Below are positions 46,424 to 57,773 of a stretch of DNA of 64,000 bases, piece by piece. The first letter of the stretch is position 1. Every line of letters starts with the position of its first letter. Made by a program: the position numbers and the translations under genes. The notes under the pieces were generated by a model. That model made no database searches and was not told the origin of the DNA. It saw only the letters and a program-made list of their open reading frames with translations. The DNA comes from Marsupella aquatica (lineage: Eukaryota > Marchantiophyta), in the NCBI GenBank assembly GCA_973895155.1, contig OZ316894.1:6510001-6574000 (forward strand). The letters are read 5' to 3'.

Positions 46424-48293
46424 CTGTCCAGAAACGAAACAAGGCAAAGATATTACTTTGCGTTTGTATGTCTGTACTTAAGGGCCACCACTTAGCGAGC
46501 TCACGGTTCATCTCAAAGATCCCAGTCAAATCTACTTCTTGCTCTTGATAAGCAGAGCTGCAACTCCACTAGCTACAATACCAACTGCCGCAGCCGCTAT
46601 CCCTAATCCAATTGCGCCATCTGTCCAGAACATAGTTGATGTGTCGGTTAGCTTAATGAGGTAGCATCCAGTCAAAATGGTGAACTCTTACCCTTGAACT
46701 CAAAAATCAAGTCTGTAAGACACTCACCCTGTGCAATTTTGTCCTCGATCATTTTCTTCAGTGACCGAGCTTGCCGAAAATCAGGAGCAATCTGCCAATG
46801 CGAGCACGTCAGTCGAAGCCCAGACAATCAGCTGCCATTTCGCTTTCACTAGTGCGGTTTCTCGAGATTTACTACCCTTATCGAACTGCAAGTCTTTATT
46901 GTAGGGTTCCATGAGAAGCTAGTCATTTGGCACTAAAATTCCAATGAGCTGATGCGATATATACAGATCGACTGTTTACGTCACACGTCGTACGCAATGC
47001 ACAAAACACCCAGAAGCAAAATACTCAAGCTAAAATTCCTGCTGGATGGCGGAGTTCACTATGAACGAAAGTAATTCAGGGTCGGTTGTCAAAGTTGCTG
47101 ACAGGATGGGATAAAAATTACCTGGAGTGCATCATCAACCAACCGTCGACTTCTTGTGTAATCACCGGCCCTAAAGTAGCCTACTGCTAACAAATATAAT
47201 ATTTCTCTCTTTTGAACAGCGTCCCCGTTAGCTCCCAAAGACGCTGCAAACAAAAATTTCGAAAAGTGAACAAACTTAATCAGTGACAAAATTTTCTTCT
47301 TCCCGAACTCAAGCAGACTATCACCAGAAGTCGTTGACAAGAAAAGAATCCGACGGCCGGGAGTTGGTTCCCAGACGACAGGGTTAAAAAACTATAGTTA
47401 GATATCCATACATACCTGAGAGCATTGCGATCCCGCGCTGTACATCTACAGTTTGAGGGGAATGCACCAAGGCCCACGCCAGCCTCATGATACTCTTATT
47501 TCTATCAGTTTGGCCCGTAAGACCTGCTCCCTCTTGAGCGGCTTCATGTTCACATTCCTGCAGAAGGTAACGTAACCTTTTCAAAATTGAGATCTGAACC
47601 ACGAAATTTTCTGAGTGCAACAAATGAAGACAAACTAGGAAAGTTCCACCAAACAAACAAAGTCAGTCCAGCTATGACACCAAATTCTCCTCCCACTATT
47701 CCTCCTTTGAACCAACCCAAAAGTATGCAGGAACTTCCATCTGTCCCTCTGTACTGTAGCCCGAAACCAGGCTTCAGTACGGTTAACACCGGAATGAAGA
47801 TCTATCCATCGATCCATCAGAGCATTTTCACAGCGAGAGATTATCAGCCAGCTAGCCACAGGATTTGAATACAATATAGCCTGAGTTGCTATTTGACAAT
47901 TTGGCATGACAGTCATATTCCGAGGGACAGAGCTCCTTAGACAAAACCAAAGTTCAGGAATGAGGAGACTATGTACTCTCTAAGTCTCCAGACTGAGAGA
48001 CAAGCACTCGAGAGTAATCTACAGTGACTTGATCTCGGAGAAAATCGAATGGCAAGTCCTCGGCACCTCTCCAACCACACCGACACACCGATTGACCTAA
48101 AGAAACCTAAAAAAAAAACACCCGACGGGGACTAATGCGAAATCTAATTTAAAAAACCACCGCAAATTGCAACATTGATAGAGAACAACAGCGTCGACGA
48201 GAGCATGCTTACGATGATCATATCCGAATCCGACCAAGGCAGGGCATCTCCCCCTGAAAACTTCGCAATGATGTCGTCGACCCATTTCGGCAT
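46308..48293 (-). CDS. FIS1: Mitochondrial/peroxisomal fission protein FIS1, two alternative last exons
   Basis: FIS1 is a tail-anchored outer-membrane TPR-like adaptor for organelle division by dynamin-related proteins. Exons 48293-48213, 47557-47416, 47243-47122 and 46791-46728 are common: MPKWVDDIIAKFSGGDALPW, SIMRLAWALVHSPQTVDVQR, EILYLLAVGYFRAGDYTRSR, DFRQARSLKKMIEDKI. They form the usual TPR-like six-helix fold. The message can end in either of two exons with the same acceptor context and phase. Exon 5a (46620-46532) gives a 165-residue protein ending LLIKSKK. Exon 5b (46423-46308) gives 174 residues ending YLLHKKK. Length and organisation match plant FIS1A/B. The start is the Met directly before WVDDIIAKF; there is no other good candidate. 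Confidence 0.92.
46532..46620 (-). other. FIS1: FIS1 alternative terminal exon 5a (tail anchor A)
   Basis: The acceptor is 'tctggacag' followed by atggcgcaattgg. It encodes DGAIGLGIAAAAVGIVASGV then AALLIKSKK, stop TAG at 46534-46532. The membrane segment is Gly/Ala/Val-rich and uninterrupted, with a short basic KSKK tail, and is closest to canonical plant FIS1 ends. Confidence 0.9.
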
Positions 48294-50041
48294 TGTGCCC
48301 GCGCCCCGGGTGCCCGAATTTGCTCGCTCCCTCCGTCGGTCCCTCGTCAACGAATTCAGCTCGTGGCAAACGGTGACAATTGGCAATTCCAATTCTGGTT
48401 TCTCTCAATTCAGCGAAGCAGAGACGAGAGAGGATCAGGATCCTGATCGAACTGTTGGACAGGTCGCAGAACACAAGTGGCTGTTTCAAGGAGAGGGAAG
48501 AAAACTGATGTTTGCATTTCAGTCTTTGCTTTGAAGTTACGTTTGTCCCGTCACCGCCCTCCATCGGGCTGCATGGAACCGTGACCACGTGCTGACTGTT
48601 GAAGTTCCCCTCCCCGGCCGTCGGCGCGTATGCAACCGTGACCGTGTGAACAATAATGGTATGGAAGTTTCCGTCGTCGACGGTAGGCCGTTTGCGACGG
48701 TGCCAACTCATATAGTCCCTTTTTTTGTTCCCTTGTTTTTTATGGACGTATCTGCTTGGTGTACCCTTAAACCAAACTTTTCTCTCCTAACCCAACCCCA
48801 TGAGATTTTGGGTAAGGTATCTATCTTGTCTCAATTAATCCCATCAAATAACACTCTTCATTTTGGATGCTCAACAAGCATACATCTCCTCTTTTTTGAC
48901 ATTTTTAAAATTTTTAAGGAGTACTTTGCATGTAAAAAGTAGAACCCAGTTAAAAATAGAAGTAAAACGGTCACAACATATGTTGTTGTTGGGCAAATAT
49001 TGTACGATACAATGTCACAAGGAACCTGTGTACAACATACGGTCAACATGGACATAAAGATAAATGGTTCACCCTATCTAGGCTATGTCCACCGCAGTGA
49101 GATGGAATCACTATACACAACACAGTGTATCTGCCATAGCGTGGTAAGCTCGCAAGCATTGAAGGAAACAATCTTGCTGACAACCAGCTTTTGCACCATT
49201 GGGTCCCATAACTGCCCTTTCGTAGCCAATACTAATTAAACTACCCATGTGCATGTATAGTTCCCGGAAATTCTAGAAGACAAGCCAGTCTATTACTAGA
49301 ATTACGTCCTAACTTGGAGACTGTTAGATGGAACATACATATACCTCAAAGTTTACACCATGATCTTGTTTACAAGGCCATGGTTTCCCTCCAATAAAAC
49401 ACTGATAACATGATCCCATTCAACAACACCTGCTCACATATCCGTCAAGAAATCTCAATCTGAGCAATGCATGACCCGTTTTATTCAGTAATTGAAAATA
49501 CACAATCAAAAAATTGTCAAATGCCAGATCACATATTTCTTGATCCACCATAGCTTGGCAATCAAAATTGCAAGCACCTGTATGAGCTTTCCTCTCCTCC
49601 CTCTCTCTCCAATCTCCAACTCCTGAAGGCTAGTCTCTAGTATGAAATTTTGAAGCTGCTATATGGTGAATCCAACTCTCATGTTTTGTCTTATTCATGT
49701 TTGTGTATCATGAATTTTTATTTGAATGTACCTTAACAAGGGGCATCCTTTGTATCACATAGACTTTTAATTCATTTTTGGACCCCTTTAAATTTTTGGT
49801 ATTCTATAGTGTTTAGAATTTATTTTGGCAGCCCCCTTAATTTGTATAATTTGTAAACTTTGTTAAGTCCTAGAGAGAAACTAAGGGCTTCATTTTCTAA
49901 TGCTTTTAAGTATACTTATGAGTGAGAGGAATGATTCTAAGAAATGTCAGCACATCTTGTCTTAAGCTCCCCTTGTGGCTTTCTTTCCTAAGTTTATGGT
50001 TTTTATTGAATAAAAGTCATTAATAAGACACACTGAAATAC

Positions 50042-50241
50042 GTGCACAATTCGTAGGATCTTTGTGTAATAAAATTGTACTTTCCATTGGTCACTATGTG
50101 CTTTTATTGCATGTGTTTTATTTATATTATTTGATTTCATTGTGCACAACTCGTAGCAACTTTGTGTAATAAAATTGTACTTTCCATTGGTCACTATGTG
50201 CTTTTATTGCATGTACTTTATTTATATTATTTGATTTCATT
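50042..50241. repeat. 100-bp tandem duplication
   Basis: The units 50042-50141 and 50142-50241 begin 'gtgcacaa(t/c)tcgtag' and share the block 'aattgtactttccattgg' exactly. Only a few substitutions separate them. Confidence 0.9.
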
Positions 50242-50599
50242 CATATTTAATATGTATTCTAGTCTTACTCTTTAATTTTGTCCACTTAATATCACTACAG
50301 GACAAAAAGTAAAGCATGTTCCAGGATGAGCATGCTATATGAGCACACTGAAGTGCTCCTCCAGGGTTATACCCCCTCTCTACTAGTCTAATGTCAGCAA
50401 CCCTTACCCATAGTTAAATTGCACCCTAGCTAGTTATCCTAACTAGGCACTAGAGTTAGATACCAACACATTTGGTCAAGGACCAAAGTCAATGAGAGGC
50501 CAAAACACATTCAGCCCCCATTACAAGAGTAAAAATGGGAACAAACCAAAACAAAGAACCACAAATCTAAGGGCCAACTCAGTCCAAAAATCAATGAGA

Positions 50600-50760
50600 G
50601 GAGCAATGGGCGTTGGTTAGTTGGCCAGGGGATTAACCGAGAATAGAGAGGACCCACGTTCAATTCTCTCTCCACATGAAAGGGTTGTGGAGGGTATGTG
50701 TGTGTGTTGGTGGAGTGTAGTGGTGGGACTCCTAGTTTCTCCTCAGCCCCTAGTTGGTCC
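50600..50760 (+). repeat. Possible tRNA-derived SINE head
   Basis: 'ggttagttggccagggg' (about 50614-50631) resembles an RNA polymerase III A box and 'acgttcaattctc' (about 50657-50669) resembles a B box, spaced somewhat wider than in a tRNA. It could be a degenerate SINE. I see no clear 3' tail or target duplication. Confidence 0.3.
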
Positions 50761-52246
50761 ACTTTGGGGCTTTCGTTTCAACCCTCTCAAATCTCATTGG
50801 ATTCCTAGGTATAACCCCCTTGTGGCTACCCTATATCCTCTCTTGGATGGGTCAACTTTTGGTTTCAAATCATAAAGAAGAAGCTGATGCTGTCAAGAAG
50901 TTAATGCTCAGAGGGACCACAACATTTCACCTCGGAACTCAGACACTCACCTTGGAACGTAGACATACTAAACACTTTTTGAAATCCAAAAACACTAGAA
51001 TTAATACAAACAAAGATGCTTTCGTGAGTAAAGGGAATGTTTCAAAGTGGTACATCCTAGTTTCAATAATCCATCTGAGCATCTGATCAAACTTTTGCAT
51101 TCTGTGGGAACCTCACTTTTGGGTTCTTTAGTCTGTTTCAAATCGTAAACACAGACTCTCGAATATCATCATTGTATAAGCATGTTCTGTTATACGGGGA
51201 AGCAGTACTTTACATTACTGTACATTACGGTTTCACAGTTCTCCGTATGACGGTAGCCCCACGGTAGCCTCCAATCCGGACCCCTCAACGGAAACAGCAC
51301 AGCAAGACACCAGGCCCCAGCCGGGAAGAAGCATCCCGTGCGGTGCAGCCAGCCGGAATGTTCCACCGGCTTTCGAGTCGTTCCACAGCGCGTGTAAAGA
51401 CCACAAGGACCTACCAGTACACCTTACTCCGGTACTACCCGTCACAGTGCTCCTACGCCTCTCCCTTCCGGTCACGTCCCGTCCTCTCCTCCCGCCCTCC
51501 CGTAGCTGCTGGCGTGAGAGAGGGCCTCCCTCCCCGTCCCTCCTGTCCCTAGAATGCCCGTCGTTGAACGCTCGAACGGCGAACGCCTCGTCGGGGAATC
51601 ATCATCATTCATATTCATTCTTTCAGCGCCGCACTCCACAAGAAAGACAAGACTAGGACCACGAGCCTACGAGACGCGACTGCCGTCGACTCGTAGAGAG
51701 GAGGAGGAGAGGAGGAGGAGGAGGAGGAGTAGCTCTGAAGAGATTTGCAGTACTAGCGCATCGATACTACTCAGCGCAGGAAAGTGAGCGAAGTAAGAGG
51801 AGGAAGAAGTGCGGCCTTCCTGGCCAGTAGTCAATCCCGCAATCCCGTAATCTGGCGAAGCCGATTGACCTAACGTTCTTCTGCCCTTCGTCGTCCGAGC
51901 AGAGTAGAGCTTTTGTTAGTGTTACGGACAACAGCAGGCAGGGCGGTGCACTTCTCCGCTGTTGACGACAACGCAGATCGGTCGGTAGACGCTATCGGAC
52001 ACTCCTAGGGCTCGGTTGTTGCTCTCTCGCGGATCGGAGAATCGGGCAAGTTGAGGTTGCTCTCGGTTTCTTTCATCACGAGCGAGCGAGAGATCGAACT
52101 CGGTGGGTTTGGTGTGTCTAGGACAAAGTTTGGGAGAGGATTATCGAAGTTGTATCGGCAGAGAGAGAGGGGAGAAGGAGATAGAGAGAGAGATTGCCTC
52201 TTGGGGGTGGAAGACGTCGTGGTGAAGCGAAGGATTTTAGAAAGAA

Positions 52247-52864
52247 ATGTCGATCAATCCGGAGTATGATTATCTCTTCAAGCTGCTCCTGATCGGGGAC
52301 TCGGGCGTGGGGAAGTCATCGCTGCTGCTCCGGTTTGCCGACGACTCGTACCTGGAGACCTACATTAGCACGATCGGTGTGGATTTCAAGATCCGGACGG
52401 TGGAGCTCGACGGAAAGACGGTGAAGCTTCAGATCTGGGACACGGCGGGGCAGGAGCGCTTCAGGACGATTACGAGCAGCTATTATCGGGGCGCACACGG
52501 AATCATCGTCGTGTACGACGTTACAGATCAGGAGAGCTTTAACAACGTGAAGCAATGGTTGAACGAAATTGATCGGTACGCGAGCGAGGACGTGAATAAG
52601 CTGATCGTTGGGAATAAGTCCGATCGCGCCAACGACAAGGTGGTGGACGCGCAGACGGCCAAGGCCTTTGCGGACGAAGTAGGTATCCCCTTCCTTGAGA
52701 CGAGTGCGAAAAGCGCGATCAATGTTGAGCAGGCGTTTATGACCATGGCTGCGGAAATCAAGAGGAGGATGGCCAGCAAGCCGACCATGAACGCTGGAAA
52801 GCCCGCCACAGTGCGGATGAACGGCCAGCCTCTCGCGCAGAAGCAAGGATGTTGTTCCTCATGA
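52247..52864 (+). CDS. RABD: Rab GTPase, RABD/Rab1 (Ypt1) type, intronless
   Basis: Rab1/RABD GTPases control ER-to-Golgi vesicle tethering. The 205-residue protein has every G motif: GDSGVGKS (P-loop), effector [19 protein letters not shown] with the switch I Thr, [19 protein letters not shown] (switch II), VGNKSD (G4, with Ser in place of the usual Cys of NKCD) and ETSAKS (G5). The C-terminus QKQGCCSS gives the double cysteine for geranylgeranylation. Length is normal for the family. It is one continuous ORF, while Arabidopsis RABD2 genes have about eight exons. The leader is GC-rich with GA tracts. The frame and all motifs are intact, so it is probably expressed. Confidence 0.95.
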   Translation: MSINPEYDYLFKLLLIGDSGVGKSSLLLRFADDSYLETYISTIGVDFKIRTVELDGKTVKLQIWDTAGQERFRTITSSYYRGAHGIIVVYDVTDQESFNNVKQWLNEIDRYASEDVNKLIVGNKSDRANDKVVDAQTAKAFADEVGIPFLETSAKSAINVEQAFMTMAAEIKRRMASKPTMNAGKPATVRMNGQPLAQKQGCCSS

Positions 52865-55479
52865 GGAGTTTCTTGATTGGATTAGTAGGTAGTGTTGTAC
52901 ATACGTCCAAGTTAGATTGGATTTATTGGGTTCAGGGTTATCAGCATGATCCGTGATGATGTTGCTGAGATGATGATAAGACAGACAGGTATGTTCTCGC
53001 AATTGATTCTAGTTCTAGGATAAAACATCGGAAGTGTTAGAGTTGATGGTGCTGTGTCTTTCTGGCTCGTGGAAAACACACTCTAGTTGTTCAGTTCAGG
53101 AGTTCGGTAAGGGACAGCGGTGTTCCTGAGATGGTGTGAACGCAAATGTGTTATTGAAATTGGCCCGGCCCAGTACGTTACATGAATATCAAAATGTTAC
53201 GCAGGTGATCATACCATGTCTTGCTGGTGGTGGAAGATTAGAGTTGGTTTAGTAGTTGGAAGAGCTTACCAACCATAGATTGCCTCAAGTCCTAGGTTTA
53301 GACATTTGGCCTATACATCTATCAGCCGAGTAGAGCACTTCTGGAGGTAGAACGTTCTTAGAGTTGCGACATGGGTCAGCATATACATTATGGAATGTGG
53401 ACCGGAAGAAGTTGCTGCTCTACACGGAACTTCTTCTAAATCATGGAATTATGGTCGTCATCCAATTTGAGGTCATTCATCTCCATTGTTGACACGAATT
53501 CAGCAACATTTGATGGCTAGCTAGCGTCACTATAAGTCAATATAAGTGCGTCATGTATATACATTTTTTGAACTTGGGATCTCGATTGAACCCATTTTGT
53601 TCAGATGTTTGTTTTCATCGTTGATCAATTGCTCGTCGATGTTGTGCCTGTAAGATGACGAGGTTTCCAAAAGAGTACCTAAGCAGGTTTTCTCAGTGAT
53701 TTGCGGTGCCCAGGCCCAACCGAGTCGTCAGCTCACGTTTATCCGGAACGTTGCTTTGGAATATCATTGAGCTGTTAGTGCCAAGCTGAGGTGATTGTGT
53801 TGTACGGTATTGCCGTGTGAGTTTGTGAACATATTGTTTGGTTACCAGCAATTCTGCAGTTAAACAAACAGGATATGCTTATACTCTTCTTTGCCGGCAG
53901 AGTGAAAGGTCTGAATGGATGGAATCCGTGCTCGTACCACTGCCTTACTGCTTGGCTTGGTGTTTTCTTACCTTTTCCTTTCCTTGTGATGCAATTCGAT
54001 ACTTTTAGCGAGTTTGTCTGTAGCCTGGTCTGCTATGCAGTCGTCCGCAACCCTCCTTAATTTTGGTTGCAAGTATTAGCGCCATCTCGAGTCTCGACAG
54101 CAAATTTCACGCATCCCGCTTTGTTTTCCTTCCTCGTGTGAATCCGGTGTGTTCAACTTTGTTTCTTCGATAGTATTTTGTGCGGACAGTGGACAGCAGC
54201 ATAACTCAGAAACGGGGTGTGTCGGACGTGGAACAAACTGACACACAAGGTTAGGTATCCAATCTGTTCCTAGCATTGTACTGGCAGCCACTCGTGTTGA
54301 AGTACCTTCATGGCATGGCGTTTAACTAATGTCATGGACAAATCCGTTACCCTACATTGAATTCAGCAAATTGTATGTATCGATGCGACTAAAAAAAAAG
54401 ATGTAGAAACTCTGATCCTCTCAACTCTAGTGTACAGAAACTTGTGGAAAGTCCACTGTAATTTCGAGACATCCTGGTCAGTTTGCGTTCATTTGAAATT
54501 TAGTACCTTTAACCCAGTTACGATTAGGAAACTTGAATGTAGCGCCGCTTTAAAAATCGGGAAATGTAAGGGTAAGTCAGCGCCCTTATGTTGCCAGATG
54601 GGTTTCTTGTGCAGTCTAGCAAGAGGTAGTGTTTGATTGTAGCTTCTATGATCTTTTTGCGATTGGCATTGGCAGTGGTCTCACCTAAACAAGTGAAGAA
54701 AAACCGTAGTCTCTGCTTATGAAAAACTTGGTATACCTTGGACTCTAGAGAGCCTCGACTCATTGGTGGGCTGTGAATCTTCCTAAGAGGGAACTGAAAA
54801 ATTATCTTGGAGCTCGAGGTTTTTGAGTTGCAAGTAGATATTCCATGCACGTCAGTGATTGCAGCTCTCGAAACCTATGAAAGTTAGAGGTCGTGTTTGC
54901 AACTGATAATGTTATGGACATAGTTGGAATAGATGCCATCCACTCAGAATTTGCGGACTTATCCAGTTCATCCCTTGTCTAAGTCGAAACTGAAATGAGT
55001 TTCGTCATTTGTTGGCCACGGTGTGGTTTTCTTGGGAGTGCTTCCATCGGTGTTCGTTTTGGCTCTAGGCACATGTGGGACACGACAGTAACCGGTTCTG
55101 ACATTCGACCCAAGGTGAGAAGTTATGTCCTTGAATACAGTGAATTGTCACATCATATGTTGACCATCGTGAAGAGTGAGGAGCCTGTCATCTCAATTGT
55201 TGACCATCGTGAAAGCGTGAGCTCGTGTTTTGCTGACCCACTGCAGGCCATTAAATAGCCATGCGTTTCGATTTGGAAGGGGTCTGGTCCAAATTCCCCT
55301 CCCTAAGGACCTCCTTAGTTCAAGACTGGGTTGGGGTGTGTCATGGGGCGGACTTTCATATGAAGCATGGAGTCTCATGCTAATTATGTTCATGTTGGAC
55401 AAATTCCTGGTTGCCTGGTTCTATTCTTCATTCTCCTAAGAGGGCGCAGTTCGGAAGGTCCATTTCTTTGGTCCAGGTA

Positions 55480-55790
55480 ATTGCACACAAAATATTACAA
55501 TATATGGTAATATATGGTGTGTACAGCATCCCTCCCCAGTATATTGCCACATTTTATGTGCAATTATTTGGATTGCATTTGCATTTGTTCTGGGTTCCAT
55601 TCAAAATATTACAATATACGGCCTAGAGCGTCACTCCACCATTCATGACCACATTACCATTCATGACCACATTTTGATGTGCAATTACTGGGACACCATT
55701 TGTTCTGGGTTCCATTTTAGGACTTACCTTGGTTTGCATTTACTGGGAGCCATTTGTTCTGGTTTCCATTTTAGGACTCACCTGCAAATC
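55480..55790. repeat. Degenerate short tandem repeats
   Basis: 'aatattacaatata' occurs near 55490 and 55608. 'accattcatgaccacatt' is duplicated at about 55638-55676. 'catttgttctgg(g/t)ttccatt' occurs three times, near 55583, 55697 and 55752. Confidence 0.7.
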
Positions 55791-56169
55791 AAGCCGCTGT
55801 TCTGTCCTTATGGATGGAAAATAAATTATGTGCCTTTGAAGACATTGAGCCGAGTCTGTGTATGCCTGTAAGGAATCTAATACTACCTAGTTTGCGACTC
55901 TACTCAAGCAAGACTGTTATATGCAAGTTACCATAATTAATCAATAATGCTCTTTCAACACACTAAACCTAAAGTATACCATTTTGAGGTTTGGGGTCAG
56001 TGGTGGTTTAAATGCTGTAAGTGAGCTAACTTGGATTAATGAACAATTCTTTTAAAAACGACCATCCTCAAAATTTCATCACTCTTGTATCACTGCTTAT
56101 CTGAGTTTTGGATTTATCAAATCCCTAATAATCCATTGCATTTTACTCAACATTTCACAAATTTTAGTA

Positions 56170-56420
56170 GTGGTCAGAGGAAGAAAGGCCCTCACCTTGA
56201 ACATAACTCCTCTGAAAAGAACACATCACATGAGAAAATGAGATACAACCAGAGAAAGGAAAGAAGTAGTAATAAAGGAAAGGACAACCAGAGAAATCAA
56301 AGGAGAAGAATGGACAAGGATTAACTAGAGAAAGCAAAGGGGAGGAAAGGAATGAAAAATGCTACAACCATAGAAAGCAAAGGAGAAAAAGGAAGAGTAT
56401 AACCAGAGGAATCAAAGACA
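56170..56420. repeat. Purine-rich degenerate repeat, about 5 units
   Basis: The motif 'a(c/t)aac(c/t)agagaaa(g/t)caaagg' recurs about five times on the + strand, giving a strongly A/G-biased stretch. Confidence 0.65.
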
Positions 56421-56459
56421 TGAAATGAAAGGGTTACTTCTCTTCACTAGCCAGTCAAG

Positions 56460-57285
56460 GACTAGATAATTAGTTCGAGGACCCCTTGGTTATGTAAGCT
56501 TGTAAGTTTTATTGAACTATTTGGAGTCATGAAGAGTTGCACATGGAATTGATAGATGAGAGGACAAAGATTAAATGGAGTATTATAAATGAAGTGAATT
56601 TTAAAGGTAGTTGGGACAATTTCATTGAAGATAAATAGGATTACATGCATGATAAGTCCAAGGGTAATTCTCCATGCAAAAAGTTTCACTTAGTACCTCT
56701 ATGTCTATACAATACATGTAGCATTCCATATAGTTCATGCAAAATATTAGTTAATTTGTCCATAGTAATTGACAGGTCTTAGAGTCCCTAGCTTGGTATT
56801 CACCTACCCACGGAGTTATGGTGTTTCTTACTTTGCTTGTTACTCTCCTATCCATAGTAGCCAAAATGTTTCTTAAGTCACCTTGTAAAATGTTAGAGAA
56901 GTCTTATGGGTTTCTTGTGTTACCTTGGTAAATGTTAAAATAGTTGAAGACTTTCTTCGTACTTGTCATTATTTCAAAAATGTTTTAAATAAATAGAAAA
57001 TTTAAATAGATTACTAGAAATTGATATATCAATCATAACTCATCAAAATATTGTTTTCTTTTACCTTTATTTTACCATTTTCTTTGTTTATTTGAAATGT
57101 TACTTTTTTGTTTTCCATTGTTAAATTTTTACATTTATAGGATCTAACTGTTTTTGTTTGCATTTGTCTCAAACACAAAATAATAGTTAAGTGTGGTTCC
57201 TCTTGTACAACTAATAGTTCTTGTTTGTGACAAATCAAGTTGATATGGTTACACACATCCAAGTAAATTCACATGGGGGTAAGTA
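56460..57285. repeat. Dispersed repeat, relative of the 29.7-31.1 kb element
   Basis: From 'gaggaccccttgg...tatgtaagcttgt' the sequence follows 30330-31110 over several hundred bases ('tattgaactattt', 'gaagagttgcacat', 'tctatacaatacatgta', 'attccatatagttcatg') with scattered differences. It ends near 57280 at a degraded form of the terminal repeat ('cacatgggggtaag'). Confidence 0.75.
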
Positions 57286-57687
57286 AATACATGTTATATT
57301 TTAAGGGGGGTACTGATGCCCTTGTCAGTCTTCAGGATATGTTATATAGCCCATGTCGGCAAATATTGGTGCTTCAGACATACAAGATTGATAGCTGCGT
57401 TGTCACCTTTACCACTAACATCATTCTACACCTTTGTAATTTTTTTCCAATGAAACTACCCGCAAGCAAGCTCTGCACTATCTACCATTGGCTGATCATT
57501 GCTTGGTGGAACATTTCCAATTTCTGAAATATTACAGGGTCAATTTAAATGCAGCATATTTGAGTTTGTCACACTGGATAATAAAAAATGCAGCCAGTGA
57601 GACACCATTAACAATTTGTACATAAACATTGAATGGTCAAACAGTAATGAAAGGTAGAGTTGCATTTAAGAACCTTTGCACGCCAAA

Positions 57688-57773
57688 CAAATTCCTGATT
57701 TGTTTTTTGAATCAGTTCTCTAGTTTCTAACAAATTCCTGATTTGTTTTTGAATCAGTTTTCTAGTTTATTCG
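57688..57773. repeat. 43-bp tandem duplication
   Basis: Both units start 'caaattcctgatttgttttt' and contain 'gaatcagtt(c/t)tctagttt'. Confidence 0.85.

Larger units (their letters stand above)
48294..52246. other. Intergenic between FIS1 and RABD, divergent promoters
   Basis: 48294-48720 is GC-richer and should contain the FIS1 promoter. 48.8-51.1 kb is AT-rich and repetitive: a 100-bp tandem duplication at 50042-50241 and a SINE-like block at 50600-50760. 51.23-52.25 kb is GC-rich with CT/GA tracts (51690-51735 and 52160-52195) and probably holds the promoter and 5' leader of the RABD gene. No domain-bearing ORF is seen. Confidence 0.5.
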
